Shown here: positions 13,067 to 25,126 of the stretch, piece by piece
Layout: every line of letters starts with the position of its first letter
How positions within the stretch are numbered: the first letter of the stretch is position 1
Assembly (NCBI GenBank): GCA_013398295.1
Contig: VZSF01000964.1
Location: 372,001 to 436,000 of the forward strand
Length of the DNA stretch: 64,000 nucleotides
Direction of reading: 5' to 3'
Source of the DNA: Chionis minor
Lineage: Eukaryota; Chordata; Aves; Charadriiformes; Chionididae
The notes under the pieces: generated by a model
Database searches by the model: none
The model's input: the letters and a program-made list of their open reading frames with translations, nothing else
What the model was told of the DNA's origin: nothing
Translations under genes and position numbers: made by a program

Positions 13067-13520
13067 TCAGAACATGGCTGTGTTATGTTTATAGTAGGGA
13101 CAAATTTGCGCTGCCATGACAATGTAAAGGATTGTTAAAGCGAGTTTCACATTGGGTTGAACTGCAACTTTAGGACCTTTTTGTATTGCTGGAGCAGCAT
13201 GAAGGGCTCACTAATGTAAGTGCAAGTGAAGCTCTCAGTTTCTGACAATCTTTCTATGGCTGTAGACTAGGAAAACTCCCTAGGATGATGATAGTATTGG
13301 CTGTGTAAAGAAAAGGAGATCATATAATTCATCTCTTCTCTGGTAGTGTTGTACAGTGCCAAAACTTGAATTGTCTGGAAGCAATAAAAAGAACTGCATT
13401 GATAACAAGAGAGGGTGTAAGATTCTGAAACCATCTGTCACGTATTTTAACACATATACAGTAGACTTTTGAGGTAATTTAATATTTTTTCTCATGCTTT
13501 GTGTATTCCATCTTCCTCAG

Positions 13521-13615
13521 TTTAACATCAAAAGAGAGCTTTCAGATACACCTATGTCACCACCTTGTGTGGTACATCCCATGTCCAGATGAAGCCGTAC
13601 AAGATATCCCACAAG
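13521..13615 (+). other. Candidate exon, splice-bounded, 95 bp
   Basis: A good acceptor ('attccatcttcctcag' ending at 13,520) and a near-consensus donor ('cacaag|gtaagc' at 13,616) enclose 95 bases. One frame stays open throughout, encoding a peptide beginning LTSKESFQ and ending DEAVQDIPQ, with one base left over. The other two frames contain stops. I recognise no protein family. It could be an exon of an unannotated non-coding or coding transcript, but splice-like pairs with a short open frame also arise by chance in 64 kb. The next candidate exon (13,772-13,931) does not continue this frame. Confidence 0.2.
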
Positions 13616-13771
13616 GTAAGCCTGCAACTCTCATCATCTGCATTTTTGCCTAGCCTCTCAAAAGAGCAAAACCTTGCAGGAGAGAACAGATTGCATTCCC
13701 TCTCTTTTGCTGAAAACAGTACAGTTCTTTTCCATTTCTTTTCCTACGTGAAATCACCTGTTGGTCTCCAG

Positions 13772-13931
13772 ACAGCTCCAGACCTACATCTCGCACATTT
13801 GCAGAGCAGCCCTGCAGCTTCCCCTCCTCCATGACCCCATATGCTGGAAGCAGCTGGTCGGTCTGATCTGTGATCTATTAACCAGCTGCGCTTGGCACAC
13901 AGACTTACAGAGGAGAGGAGAGAGGCTGCAG
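13772..13931 (+). other. Candidate exon, splice-bounded, 160 bp
   Basis: The segment starts after 'gttggtctccag' and ends at a strong donor ('gctgcag|gtgagggtg'). One frame is open and encodes a hydrophobic, cysteine-containing peptide with segments such as LQTYISHICRAALQLPLL and ICDLLTSC. It matches no family I know. The upstream candidate exon leaves one base, which leads into a different frame with a stop, so the two are not a coherent coding pair. The same DNA carries a 149-codon minus-strand frame (13,744-14,193), which argues for chance openness in a locally GC-richer patch. It may be a non-coding RNA exon or nothing. Confidence 0.18.
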
Positions 13932-16407
13932 GTGAGGGTGTGCCTCTGAGTGTAGCCTCGAGCTGGAGGAAAGGCATGCTCTTCAGCGGCAGCACAGTAC
14001 TGGGTGGCCTCTGCTCCCACGTGACTTGCATGCAGTGTCTCTCACTCAATGCAGCAGCAAAAGCTGAGGAGCCTGAAATCTGTTTTGTTGCATGATGTGC
14101 CATAATTGACAGGAAGGTATCTGGTCTTCTTCTAGAATGCTTATTTTTAAGGATGTTTTCTCGCTCTGCGAATTGAATAAACCAGTTTTTCAATCTGCTA
14201 CAGGCCCCACCCTGCCTAACCCTGGCTAGTTAACCTGTAACAGATTGCAAAACTGGTTTGAGTCACACAGTGAAGAAAGAGACGTAAATTAGGGTTTTAA
14301 TAGTTTAACTCTGCTCCTCACCAATAACATAAGCCATCAGTTCTTAATAGTGGTTCTGTAGAAGCAGCACAACACGTGTCACCCGGTCATTCCTTTGCCA
14401 CATTGTAATAGCTCCTTTCATGGTTTTGGAGATGAAAAACTATGTAGGCAGGAGTGAAAGTCCCTTCCAAGTGCTGCAGCCTGGACGCCTAATTCTTATT
14501 CTGTATGTAGGATTCACATATATGCCATGAAGAGCTTCGACATAACTGAGCAACCGTAGTTCAGCCGATATGTATTGCCTTGCTAAGCCACTGTAACTGT
14601 CCTGTGTGTCTGAGCCAATGCCAGAAAGACGTGTGGGTAAATATCTCACCCCCTTCAAACCTGGGCAGCAGAACAAAGCCATGTCTCAAACAGTTTTTCC
14701 TTAACTGAGGAATTCATGAGATTCATGAGACACCTACAGGTTAGACAACAGTCACCTAGAGAAAAGAAAATGGAACAAAAAGGTATGGACAATGTTTTAT
14801 ACCTGTAGGATGTTAATATTGATATGTTGCTAAAATAACTTGATTCTACACAAGTTTTGCTATAATGCAAAGGAGCGTGCATGCCTAGCCTGCTGATATG
14901 AAATGTGAAGTCAATGAACGTTCCTTCTGAGCAGCTGACCCTTCCAACCAGCTTTAGATTTCCCATTCCCTCTGGCCCATTTTCAACTTTTAATTCCTTT
15001 ATTGCAAAAGGGAACGGAGTGAGCAAGAGTTATAATGCAGGGATACCTTAATGGCTAATTCCAGTCCAGATGCAGCCAACAGGTAAATTTTGCCCAGGCT
15101 ACACCAAAGCCACAAAATTGGTGAAGCCCACTTACCTGTTAGAAAAGGTATGCTGGTGACCATGCTCCTAGTCTCATGGAAGGGAGAGATTATGTGTCAT
15201 TTCAGTTTCCAGTTTGCAGGGCCACATCCACTAACAGCTTGCCCAGAAAAGCTGGAACAGACCCACTGTTTTCTCCTGCAAGGAGCACAGTAAAATGCAA
15301 TGAATAGCTCTGAAGGAGAACCTACTGCTCTGCAACAGAACGGCCTCCTGCTAGGCAGTGCTTTCTCCATGGGGCTTTGAGGAGTGTATTTATCTCATGC
15401 AGAGAAGGACATTAAGCTCAAGTTCCTTCAGTCCTGGATGGACTGCAACCTGTCTACTTTGTTACCAGGGAAGGAGAGTGAATGGCAATACCACCTTCTT
15501 ACTCTCATTGCTGTGAAGCATGAAGGCCAGCTACCAGTTTGAAAGGCAAAAACAGAGACACCCACATGCAGCAGAGGCAGCTAGGGTCTGAATTGCAAGA
15601 GAACACCTCCTGTTACACCAAATGAGTTGTCTTCATGCTGACAGGGGACAGAACTCTAACTCCTTTCCGAAGGATTTCCCTCTTAGCTAGTTCTAGTATC
15701 TCTGACTTACCTGTGGTGAATCTTATTCTCAGGCACTTGGCTTTTCCCATACATTGTCCGTTGCACCTAACATGAAAGCACACCCATAAGGTGTGAATTG
15801 CAACACTGAATGTCGGGGAGGTTTATCCTTAAGAGCATGAGGGCTGGGGTCACTTATGCTGGTATGGGGAAAATATTTTAAAAGGGAAGGAGGGAAAAGA
15901 CAATATCATAAACAAAACTTCGTGCACTGTGTTTTTGTTCAGGTAATTTTTCGTGCGAGTGGTATGACCCAAATGAGCAGAGAGCTTACAGAGCCTTTTT
16001 GTGCTGAGGGGCTGCAGGTGATGGTGTACTACCAGAATTCAGCCACTAATCTTTGCTAGTATGGACAAGGTTGGATGAAGAAATGCTGCCCAAAGAAGGG
16101 GTTACATGCTTCTGATTTTGTCCAGCTACTACCCAGTGTTTCTTCTTTACTTGCTGTCGGCAGTTAGAAGTGACTCAAAAGCCTTCACCTGCCTATAACT
16201 ACATATGTAAGGCCATTATTATTAATAAATCAAACTACTTCCCTTTGTATGTGCTTGGAAGGAGTTTAACATTGCTGAATGCCACACTGCAGCTAAGGAC
16301 GCAGCCGTTTGGAGTTTCAGTTCTTTCCAACTGTTACTGATGTCAGTTCTGAAATACCTCTATTTTACAAGCCATTTAATTGCTTACTTTAAAAATTCAC
16401 CAAAGCT
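13932..16407. other. Non-coding sequence, no supported gene
   Basis: The first 200 bases are GC-richer and open on both strands. Beyond that I see only short frames. Minus-strand donor-like sites occur at about 15,131-15,136 and 15,711-15,717 ('acttacctg' on the + strand), each without an obvious partner acceptor. No repeat family is recognised. Confidence 0.6.
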
Positions 16408-16470
16408 CAGTTGGGGCCTGATTTTCAGTGAACCTCAGTTCTGTACCCACAAGAAATTCACGTAACTCTG
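16408..16470. repeat. Possible relic of sauropsid dispersed repeat
   Basis: The segment opens with 'ggggcctgattttcagtgaa' and continues to 'ctgtgacctcccatta'. I associate 'ggcctgattttcaga' followed by 'ctcccattgacttcag' with an abundant sauropsid repeat. This is memory-based and the copy is short. Confidence 0.35.
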
Positions 16471-16861
16471 TGACCTCCCATTAAGTGAATAAATTAAAAA
16501 TACTACTTTTTAAAACTATTGATTGTACCTGACAGACATTTGGGATACAATATCTTAAGGCACAAAAGTTGTACTCATTTGTTTTTAGAGTACTTTGGAA
16601 GTTGACTTGTGGGCAAGTTGGGAGCTTGGCTCTTCAACTATACCAGAGACCAAAAAGTTGCAAGAACTAACAAAGCTGGGGAGAGGATTTTTATATGTAA
16701 ATGAGAAAGAAGAAAGAACTACCGGAGGGCAGTGTGGTAGGTGTGTTTGCATTAGGAAAGTGTGATGTGCTAGAGGCGTAAAGAGCAGTTAAAAAATTGA
16801 ATGGTACTGAGTTCTGTTGTTACCGTAGCTACTGTGAGGATTTCTTTGACTTCCCACAACA

Positions 16862-16975
16862 ATTTTCAGTCTGTAAAAAGGCAGTACTAATGCTTAGGGC
16901 ACAGGGGTGGTGTGAGGATCAACTGCTTAGTGTTTATAAAGCACTTTGAAAATGATAAATGTTATGTAAATCAGG
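16862..16975 (+). repeat. MIR-type SINE relic, sense
   Basis: The order of blocks is 'attttcagtctgtaaaaa', 'ggtgtgaggatcaactg', 'tttataaagcactttgaa', 'aaatgttatgtaaat'. It mirrors the MIR sense 3' half (tcagtttcctcatctgtaaa, gttgtgaggattaaatg, gtaaagcgctt, ataaatgt). It is degenerate but colinear over about 110 bases. Confidence 0.65.
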
Positions 16976-19917
16976 AAATGCTGACAGACATCATCCATCT
17001 GGGACTGCTTGTGAAAAATAACAAATTAACTAATTTCTTCAGGATCTAGAGGGTAAAAGAAGCACATAAAACATACAAGGCTGTGCAGGTGGTAGAGTAA
17101 CTGCACTTGTGAGGTCACCTAAGATGAAATCATATGTGAAATGAGGTCAGGATTCTCTATGTTTATGATAAGCATTTGTCCATTACATCACCTCATTGTT
17201 TGACACACTTCTACCCAACTATTTAATGACCATTTACGGGACCTGTGATTCACAGTTCCTTATGTGTCCCACTTACCTGTGACACCCACTGTGGGCAGAA
17301 CACTTTGCCCTGTGTGCCGTGTGGCACACAGCCCTGAGCCCAGAACACTTCCCGACTAGTGTGACTTGCAGTCATCCCTGTCTTCTTTCTGCCCAAACGC
17401 TCTCATTAAGACTGTACTGCTATTCCCTCACCTTTGGGAGGCATTGCTCTTCCTGCAGGATACCTATTTGAGGTGGTCCTCCATTTCCATGGCAATGTGT
17501 CCTGACTGCCTCTCTATGGGATGTAATGCATCATGAGCGTATGAGCAGAAAAGCCAGAACAAAGAGAGCATTTGTAATCAGGATTAAGCTTCACAGCAGC
17601 CAGTCCATCCACTGGAGCTTGCAAAGCTGCAAAACTCTGCATTTTAAGAGCATTAAACAGTTGTTTTAATTTAAAGTAAGTAACACTGTCAGTTCAGTTA
17701 CTGGTTGTCATTACTGGAAAATGACAGAGAAAAAGCAGCGAGAGAAGGACAGTCCAGTATTAAAACCAAAGGTGGGGATCCTGTTCTGGTAGACTAGAGC
17801 ACCAGCTAGCCTCATGGCTCCTTGTCTTCAGATTACTTTTCTTTTTCCTGTTTTCAAAACTGTCTTCCTAAATATTAGCTAGATGAAAAGTCTTTGTGGT
17901 TCTCCCTGGGAAAGACGAGGAAAGGTCGGGATTTACATGGTAATATTTACTGCCACAAATTCTGTAATGGCCATTCCAGAAACTTGATTCAGTAGTTCTC
18001 AGCCCTGTGAACTGACTCCATCTAACTTCATACTCCTACACCATTATGATTTCCCAGCAGCTTTGGGTAATTTTTTCTTCTTTCCTTACCCAACCAACTG
18101 CAAATTACACTTTGTAATTTTCCTACTGAAAAGCCAGGTAAGCCTGGCCTTCAAGGATTAGTTACAGTAAGGAATGCATTACCTCTCTTTAGATTTCCTT
18201 TTATACTCATTTGAACATACAAATAGTCAAGTTTAACAGGAAACAGCAATATATTCTTCTAAGACTCCCTTCCCTTTGCCTCTCCTCTCCCGCTTCCCCC
18301 CTTCAGAAGAAGAAAGACTGAATCCTGCTGGGTTTGAACTGCCTCAGAAATAGTGCTGTGCTCTCTCAGCTTCCCAGTTCTGTCCTGAACAAACCCTGAG
18401 CTTTGCAGGTGGGTGGAAGAAGTTTCTGTATTATACCACAAGAATATGCACTGAGAAAATAACAAGGCAAGAAAAATTCAGCTACTTTTTGCAGGTCTCA
18501 TTATGCAGATGACGGAGAAGAGAGTGTGACAAGAGGATGTATCTCCTCTGACTTTTTCCTTTTTTAGCAACATCACCCTTAACACCTCTGCAGACCTCAG
18601 ACTTTTTCACTTAGATTTTCTCCCAATTTTATTTACCCTGTTTGGTTCTACCTGCATTATGAATGGAGAAATGGAAAAATCCATGTAAAATAAGGGTAAC
18701 TACATTCTAGTTGGGCCTTCAGTGTGCAATCTGTCCTACCTGCTTTGGTCATATACCAGGTATCCTTTCCACTTCAGATGAAGTCGGGTTTGTCTTTATC
18801 AGAACTTCCAGGGATACTTTGGACTCTGTATGGATAAGGAGCGTTAAACGATTCTCCCTTGTTTGGGACAGTTTGTTTTCACTTTAGATACTGTCACTCA
18901 TGGTTCACTGGTTTTGGTAGCCTTTCCCACTATCTGGCAAATTCTCCCTTAACACGTGGCTTTCCAGGGATTAGGTGAAAGAGCAGCCAGGGGATCCAAT
19001 GTATGTTGCCCTTGGTGGGACAGGGGAAGCAGACTTTTAACTCTCGAGCTGGGGCCAAGGAGCCTCAGCAGGAAACGCAGCTCAGCTTTTTGCCAGCGGC
19101 TCCACGTCACCCAAGTGCCCACTTACACCCAAAGTTGTTTACAAACAGATAGGTCCAAATGCTGCTCTGATTTACACATTTTGTCAGTCTCAGCAAAGTC
19201 AATTGTGAAAGCAGAATTTGTCTTATTGCAGAAGGAGTTGCTATCTCTGGTGAAGCCACCTGGTACTTTCTCTAGTGAAATGTCCTCCATTTCTTGTGTT
19301 ACGATAGAATAACAACTCCCATGGTTGCTACTGCTCTTTGAAATTTGGCTGTCAGGTTGGTTAATGACTTTACCATCCCACAACATCCTTATTTCTGTAC
19401 AAATGGCGTGGACGGATGCCCAGGCCAGGTCTAGCAGGGAGCCAGGTCTGGGGGACCCATTGCCTCGGTGGTGGTAGCAAGGTGGCCATGGGCTGATTTC
19501 AAAGCAGCAGCGTTACAGGGGACAAAGGCAAGGCCTGCCCATGAAACGACCTGCCACAGCCTGCGAGGTGGAGGCAGGCGGCGGAGAGCTGGCTGGGCTG
19601 TCACAGGGGTGTGCTGGGACAAAGTGATGCCAGGAATGGAGTTTGTGTGTCCTTCTTGGTGACTGGAAAAGGCCTACTTAGAAACAATTCATTGTGCAAA
19701 GAAGTGTGTCTGGCTCCTGCCTCTCCCTGTAGAAATTACCTGTGGAGTCATTCTGGTGAGATAAATGAATACTTGTGAATGATCTTGGTACAACAACTCT
19801 CATGGCAGATGGTGCTTTAAAGTGCTTTGAAACATTCCTTGGATGTAGATTTTGAGCATGAGCCAAAGGAAGCCTCTAACAGTACTTAGGTGGTTAACAT
19901 AAACATTAAGGTGCCCT
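16976..19917. other. Non-coding sequence
   Basis: I see no gene. It contains a small perfect hairpin (17,311-17,330) and a minus-strand donor-like site at about 17,271. A 118-codon + strand frame at 18,956-19,312 overlaps a minus-strand frame and looks like chance. A GC-richer patch at about 19,400-19,640 lacks CpG density. Confidence 0.6.
17311..17330. other. Perfect 8-bp inverted repeat (hairpin)
   Basis: TGTGTGCC and GGCACACA flank a four-base loop (gtgt). The arms pair perfectly. No U tract follows and this is eukaryotic DNA, so a bacterial-type terminator is not implied. Confidence 0.6.
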
Positions 19918-19946
19918 TTATTATTATTGTTATTGTTATTTTATTG
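19918..19946. repeat. ATT/GTT trinucleotide repeat
   Basis: A tract of TTA and TTG triplets ('ttattattattgttattgtt' and onward) of about 29 bases, imperfect. Confidence 0.8.
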
Positions 19947-19970
19947 CTAAAAAACATTAAAATCAAGGGA

Positions 19971-20056
19971 AATTAGGCACTTAGGTAGTGAAGAGGATTA
20001 AAAATACCTACACCTAACTTCAAGCATCTAAATCGCATTAGAAATCTGGGCCAAAG
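19971..20056. repeat. Possible relic of sauropsid dispersed repeat
   Basis: Blocks 'aattaggcacttaggtag', 'aaaatacctacacctaact' and 'gaaatctgggccaaa' resemble the 'ttaggcacctaaatacct... aaatctgggcc' arrangement of a repeat I remember from bird and turtle DNA. The family is uncertain. Confidence 0.35.
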
Positions 20057-21384
20057 TGAAGGGAGGGAACGAAACATGCCATTTGCATATTAAGCAGGCT
20101 GAGAAGTGCTCAGAAACCCGAAATTTTGTTGAACCAAAGAAAAGAGATTCTTTGGGAATTTGAATAGGAATTTTTCTTCCTCCATTCTCCCCCCCAGCAG
20201 AAAATGAAGATAAAACAACAAAATTTGTTGTGCAAAATATTTTTTAAAAGCCCAGCTACCCAAGTGGTTTTTGCAGTAATTTGTTTCAATCACTGGTGCT
20301 AGGAATTATTGCTATCAGTAGAAGGAATAGGCTGCTGTGCTTACATTGTTTGCTCTAAAGCAGGACAAGAGCCACAGCATTTTGATGTTAGTGATTTCAT
20401 CAATGGGAGAAATACACAGCCCTGGACTCTGGTCGTGTAATTTTAAAAAGCTCTCAGTTCACCTTTAGAAATAAGCAACTGGAATTGTCTGAAATTATAT
20501 ATTTCCACTCTCTGTACTATTTTAACTCAGTTGGGCTCTGAGGCCGTGGTTCGTGTCCTGGCTTCCTCTCGACTCAATTATTGTAATTCATTATTAAACT
20601 GTTATTTGTTTTCATTCTTTTCACTGTCTGCCGCTTTACAAAGCTCAGCAGCTAGATTTATAATATAGAGAGCTCTGTTCCATTACATTACAGCTTTCCC
20701 ATAGTATTTTTGTTGGCATGTTCAACAACACATTGATTTGGGTATTTAATTCTTGGCACACTACAGATTAACCCTAATCTACATACTGCTTTTAAGCATT
20801 TCCTGAGATTAGCAGTTTTCCTAATCTGAGTTGCAATTCAAATACAAAGTTTTAAAATTCTTTTGGGGCTTGTAACCAAAACACTGGATCCAAGCATTTT
20901 TGAGCTTTGAGGTTCATTCCAAATCCAAACTGGGCTCTGGATCTAGAATTTGCAAAGTCCATCTTGTTTTCATCTGCCAATCCTCTCTAGGCAGATGAGA
21001 GTTCACTTGTTCCTAGAGTAAACTAGGAATTCTGTTAACCCAGTATGCCTGGGTACCCTTCCATCTCTTGGAGACTTAAAAGCATCAGCTGGTTTTGGGT
21101 GGCTGGGATGTAACGTGTAAGTTATGTGCCCTGTACCTGGCACAGCTAACGGCTAAGGGGGAGGGAACTACAACTCTTCTGTTAGGCTCCCTAATACCCC
21201 TTATTATCAGTGGTCTCATTAGTGATGGCAAAAGTGGTTCCTGTATGTAAACCACTATCCACCCTCCATCTTATCTTTAAGTACGCTCACGCTTACCTTT
21301 ACCCCGAGCTCAATAGGACTTGCACTCAAAATAATGACAAACGCAAGACTTGATATTACTATAGGCCTTTATTCTTTAATAGTA
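20057..21384. other. Non-coding sequence
   Basis: AT-rich with no credible open frame, splice-bounded segment or repeat family. Confidence 0.65.
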
Positions 21385-21735
21385 TAGTCTTTTGCTTGTT
21401 CTTTCTGTCCTTCCTTACCTTACTCCTTCCATTGTTAAGCTGATTTCCTTTCCTCACTGCCATCTCCTGTTTCTACTGCTTCCTGGTTTTCTTCTCATAA
21501 ACTGCAGCCTCCCTTGCTCTCCCACCTGGTTTCCCTTTGGCTCCTCTTTCTGCCCCATTGATTCATTTTCTTCTGCAGGTTTCCCTTTCTCCACTTTTAG
21601 CCCCCCTTTTTAACTTTCTTTTTATTCTTCCTGCCTTCCTTCTGTTATCACAAATATTACCCTCCCTCTCCCTTCTCTCCTCTTTTCTGTCTCTTCTCTT
21701 TCCCCAGTCTCTCCCCCTGAACACTTTTTATTGGT
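21385..21735. repeat. 350-bp polypyrimidine-rich tract
   Basis: The + strand is overwhelmingly C and T with few purines across about 350 bases. Examples are 'tccttccttaccttactcct', 'ccctttctccac' and 'ccctccctctcccttctctc'. Such tracts lack stop codons on the pyrimidine strand, so the open frames here (21,392-21,806) are expected from composition. The tract ends about 275 bases upstream of the splice-bounded segment at 22,010. Confidence 0.8.
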
Positions 21736-22009
21736 GTCCGTCTCTTGAATCTTATGCTTTCTCGATACATTTTCCCACATTCCCCACTTGTATGTGTCCT
21801 TTCTAGCTGAGATAAGCATTTTTTCCACAGGAAATGCCCCTGTCTGGGCTTGTCCCAATGTCCCTTTGTTTTCTTCAGCTTTTGTAATTCTCAGCACACC
21901 TGTGTGCCTGAAGAAGCCATTCGTCAATAAACGCAGGGCAGGCAGTTCATCAGAGCAGGTTCTCTGTGTATGAACATGCCTCCAATGTACCTTCCTTCTT
22001 CATTGACAG

Positions 22010-22177
22010 GGCCTCCAAAGAAGCTTACCCTTGCATGAAGACAGTGGCTGGACCAACAGGCTAGATGATACTGACCTCATATTTCCTCATCCTCACCTTC
22101 TGTCGAAATGCATAGACCTTTCTCTCCCCAGAGACAGCGCTAGAGGTTTTCCTGTCAGAAAATCATTGGGATTCCAG
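22010..22177 (+). other. Candidate exon, splice-bounded, 168 bp
   Basis: An acceptor with a pyrimidine tract ('accttccttcttcattgacag', AG at 22,008-22,009) and a good donor ('attccag|gtatgt', GT at 22,178) enclose exactly 168 bases. One frame is open from end to end as 56 whole codons, phase 0 to 0. The peptide includes the segments GWTNRLDDTDLIFPHPH and DSARGFPVRKSLGFQ. I recognise no domain, signal peptide or membrane helix. The other frames have stops. It lies about 2 kb upstream of the CpG island and on the same strand as its likely transcript, so it could be an alternative upstream exon or an exon of another transcript. Chance remains a real possibility. Confidence 0.3.
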
Positions 22178-22205
22178 GTATGTATTTTTCAAAGCAACTT
22201 CCAAT

Positions 22206-22249
22206 ATGGTATGGCATGACATGGCATGACACGGCATGACAGCGTGACA
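22206..22249. repeat. ATGGCATGAC 10-bp tandem repeat
   Basis: Two perfect ATGGCATGAC units (22,211-22,230), one with a single change (ACGGCATGAC), and degenerate half-units on both sides. It lies just downstream of the candidate donor at 22,178. Confidence 0.85.
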
Positions 22250-24189
22250 GCCTGCAGGATATATGAGCCAAGAGGCCAGAAAGATCAACACTTGTTAGAG
22301 TTTCCCTCCCTTGGTGTTCAGGGACTATTGGTTTTACCTGGAGCTTGCTGGCCCACAGACCTACACTCAACAAGCTCACAATATAGTCACCATACTAGTT
22401 TGCTCTTCATCTTGACCTCAGTTTTGGTAGTTTAATTGGTATAGCGGCCTGTGAGCAAGATATTGTCAGGACTCAGCCTTGAGTTGGAAACTGTGGACTG
22501 TGGATGAACTTCCACATTGTGCTAATGGAAGACCTCCGGTCTTCTCCAAGCATTTGTTTTTGAGACCTCACTGCCTGTGAAGAACACTGACGTACAAAGT
22601 TTCAGAATCTGAGAAATAATCAGATTTTTGTGAGCTTTCCTGGCTGCTTGCAGTTAACAGAAAAAAGGCGCAGGCATCAGGTAAATTTAATTATTCTTCT
22701 TGAAAGAGTTATGAATGGCAAAAGAGCTACTGAGCCATCTGTCTGTGGATATGGGCAAACAGCTAAACCTGGTTTAAGTTTGATTCACGTTCATCCACAA
22801 CCATGGATGTAGAAATAAACCCCCTTTTTTCTTTTCTAGTAGGAGAGCATAATCCTGCAAATTTTCCATTTGTGAGAGCTGCTATATGTAAGAAGTTGCT
22901 CAAAAATTTGCCATTCTCCTTCTGTGTGTACAGAGCTATGATACTTTTTAGCCTCTGCAGAGGCATAGAAGTTTGTCAGTGTTCTTGGTACTTTCTCTGC
23001 AGGCTTTATGGGGGAAAAAGAATCCCACGCCTTTAAAGCCATTTCACATTTCTATGCATGCAGGGAACATAGTGGAGTGAGTATAGGTCTAGTGAAGGGG
23101 TTAGGGGGCAATATTTTTTCCTGATTTTCTGTTCCAGCTTTGGAAAAGAGTTGGAAAACCTTGGGTACGCTCAGAAGTCTATGGCTTTCGTATAGACATC
23201 TGCAAAGCGGATAAATTTTACAAATTGTGCAGGCACATGGACACTTATTAGACCATATTACTAGAGCTATTTGGCAAGGAAGAGGGGAAAAGAAATTCTG
23301 TGTGTGTGTGAAGCCTACTTTGTGGAAGAACTTTTTCAGCCAGTGTGGAACGGTGTGGGGAAAAATTAAAATATGTTCATTTTTACATTCTACCAATCCT
23401 TTCACCAGCACCTGCTCAAACTTTGGCTCCATTTGATGTTGTCACTTGTTGCATGCCATTTCTGTAGGGTTGGGTTTTAGCAGATTTTGGTCAGTATCAT
23501 TCATTGATTGCATCTTCTGCTCGCACCGCCCATCATACACGCACTCTGTGCCTGGTCCACAAAGGTAAAAAACAGGCGTAGCCTCTGTGTAAGCTGCAAT
23601 GTGAGCTTTAAGTGACTCGTTTTCAAGAGGCTCTGGGTCAGTCACAGGCTAAAATGGCGGCTGTTGTCAGCATGGCTGTCTTACAAGATTGGCACTGGGA
23701 AGGCACCAGGACGAGCATGTTTCTGGCATTCACAGAGAGGCATGCTCCACACCTTCTCTTAATGTCAGACGGGGCATTTATTGTGAATTCCACCAGCATG
23801 TCATGAAGTTACATGTGATGTGAGCATGTTAATGCTGCCTGATGACATCAACATGTAGTCCTTCTGAGGTTGTAATGTGATTTTCCTGCCATCTCCAAAA
23901 GTGGCAGTCCTGCTGGGCAAACTTTCAAAGGCAGATAGAAAAGTATGTTTGCACATCAAAATAGGCAATTTATTTCACAAACAGGCACCGAGGTGTCCAG
24001 TTATCCATTCTGCTTATGCAAATACAAATTTTCGCAAGCACAACAGCTGTGCCTGCCCTGTGATTATTTCCATAAGGTAGCGGATTGTTAGCTGAAGGAG
24101 ACGTGCTTTATGATAATGCTTAGGGAGCGTTTCTGGGGGATGGGCTGCGCCCGTGTGAGAAGGGTACAGGCAGTCTGAGGGCACTTATG
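22250..24189. other. Non-coding sequence upstream of CpG island
   Basis: No gene is supported. Minus-strand frames at 22,836-23,432 overlap + strand frames and have no recognisable content. GC rises towards 24.1 kb as the CpG island shore begins. Confidence 0.6.
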
Positions 24190-24744
24190 CTCACAACTGG
24201 AGTGGTGCGAAACCTGCACGGCAAAACCTGAAGCGGGTGCCAGTTTTGCGAGAAAGGTGGTGACCTGGGTTCAGGGTGAAGGCTGCAGACCCCTGGGCCG
24301 TGCTGTGCCTAGGATGATCGGGGTGTGATGTGTACAAAGCCTTGCCACTCGCTGCCTGTGCCGGGACTCTCCTGGGCCCTGGGGTGCTGCGGGGCGGCCT
24401 CCTGGGCACAGGCCCGTCTCCTAGGGGCGGGCAGGGGGTTGTTGCACAGGGCTCTGCGGTGCACCCGGGGCTGGATGTGGAGGGGGGGGCTAAGATGGGG
24501 TCCCCCGGGGAGCCTCCCCATCCAGCAGGGCCCACCCGGTTCCTGCGGCCCACTGCACACCCCTATCGCGATCCTGCGCTCCGCAACCCTCTTGCAAAAG
24601 CGCTGCAAAAGCTGCCGCAGACACCACTGCCCACCCCCGCTGCGAGCCCTTCGCGAGGCGCCGCAGACCCCGCAGCGGGACCCCCGTCGGGCGGCACGGC
24701 GGGCGCCCTCCCGACGGCCGGGTGGCCCCGGCGGGGAGGAGGAG

Positions 24745-24975
24745 NNNNNNNNNNNNNNNNNNNNNNNNNNNNNNNNNNNNNNNNNNNNNNNNNNNNNNNN
24801 NNNNNNNNNNNNNNNNNNNNNNNNNNNNNNNNNNNNNNNNNNNNNNNNNNNNNNNNNNNNNNNNNNNNNNNNNNNNNNNNNNNNNNNNNNNNNNNNNNNN
24901 NNNNNNNNNNNNNNNNNNNNNNNNNNNNNNNNNNNNNNNNNNNNNNNNNNNNNNNNNNNNNNNNNNNNNNNNNNN
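24745..24975. other. Assembly gap (231 N)
   Basis: The gap lies within the most GC-rich part of the CpG island, between 'ggggaggaggag' and 'ggggagaagttg'. GC-rich purine tracts often stall sequencing. The missing sequence may include part of the promoter or first exon. Open frames passing through it are meaningless. Confidence 0.99.
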
Positions 24976-25104
24976 GGGGAGAAGTTGTTTCCCGCGGAGT
25001 TTCTGCCGCTGCGGGGCCGCGGCCGGAGCTGCAACAGGCGGCTGCTGCCCGCCCCGCGCCGCTCCGCTCCCCCGCGCCGCCGCCGCTGCTCTCACTTAGT
25101 TGCC

Positions 25105-25111
25105 TGAGTCA
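25105..25111. promoter_or_regulatory. AP-1-type site TGAGTCA
   Basis: A perfect TGAGTCA core lies in the CpG island, with its false-duplicate partner at 25,353-25,359. In the real genome there is probably one such site. It is a motif match only; binding is not shown. Confidence 0.4.
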
Positions 25112-25126
25112 CTGCTCTGCAGCCGG

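Noticed and set aside
13744..14193. 149-codon minus-strand frame
   Set aside because: It overlaps several other open frames on both strands in a GC-richer patch and shows no family features.
17311..17330. Hairpin as a transcription terminator
   Set aside because: The DNA is vertebrate and no U tract follows. Intrinsic termination does not apply.
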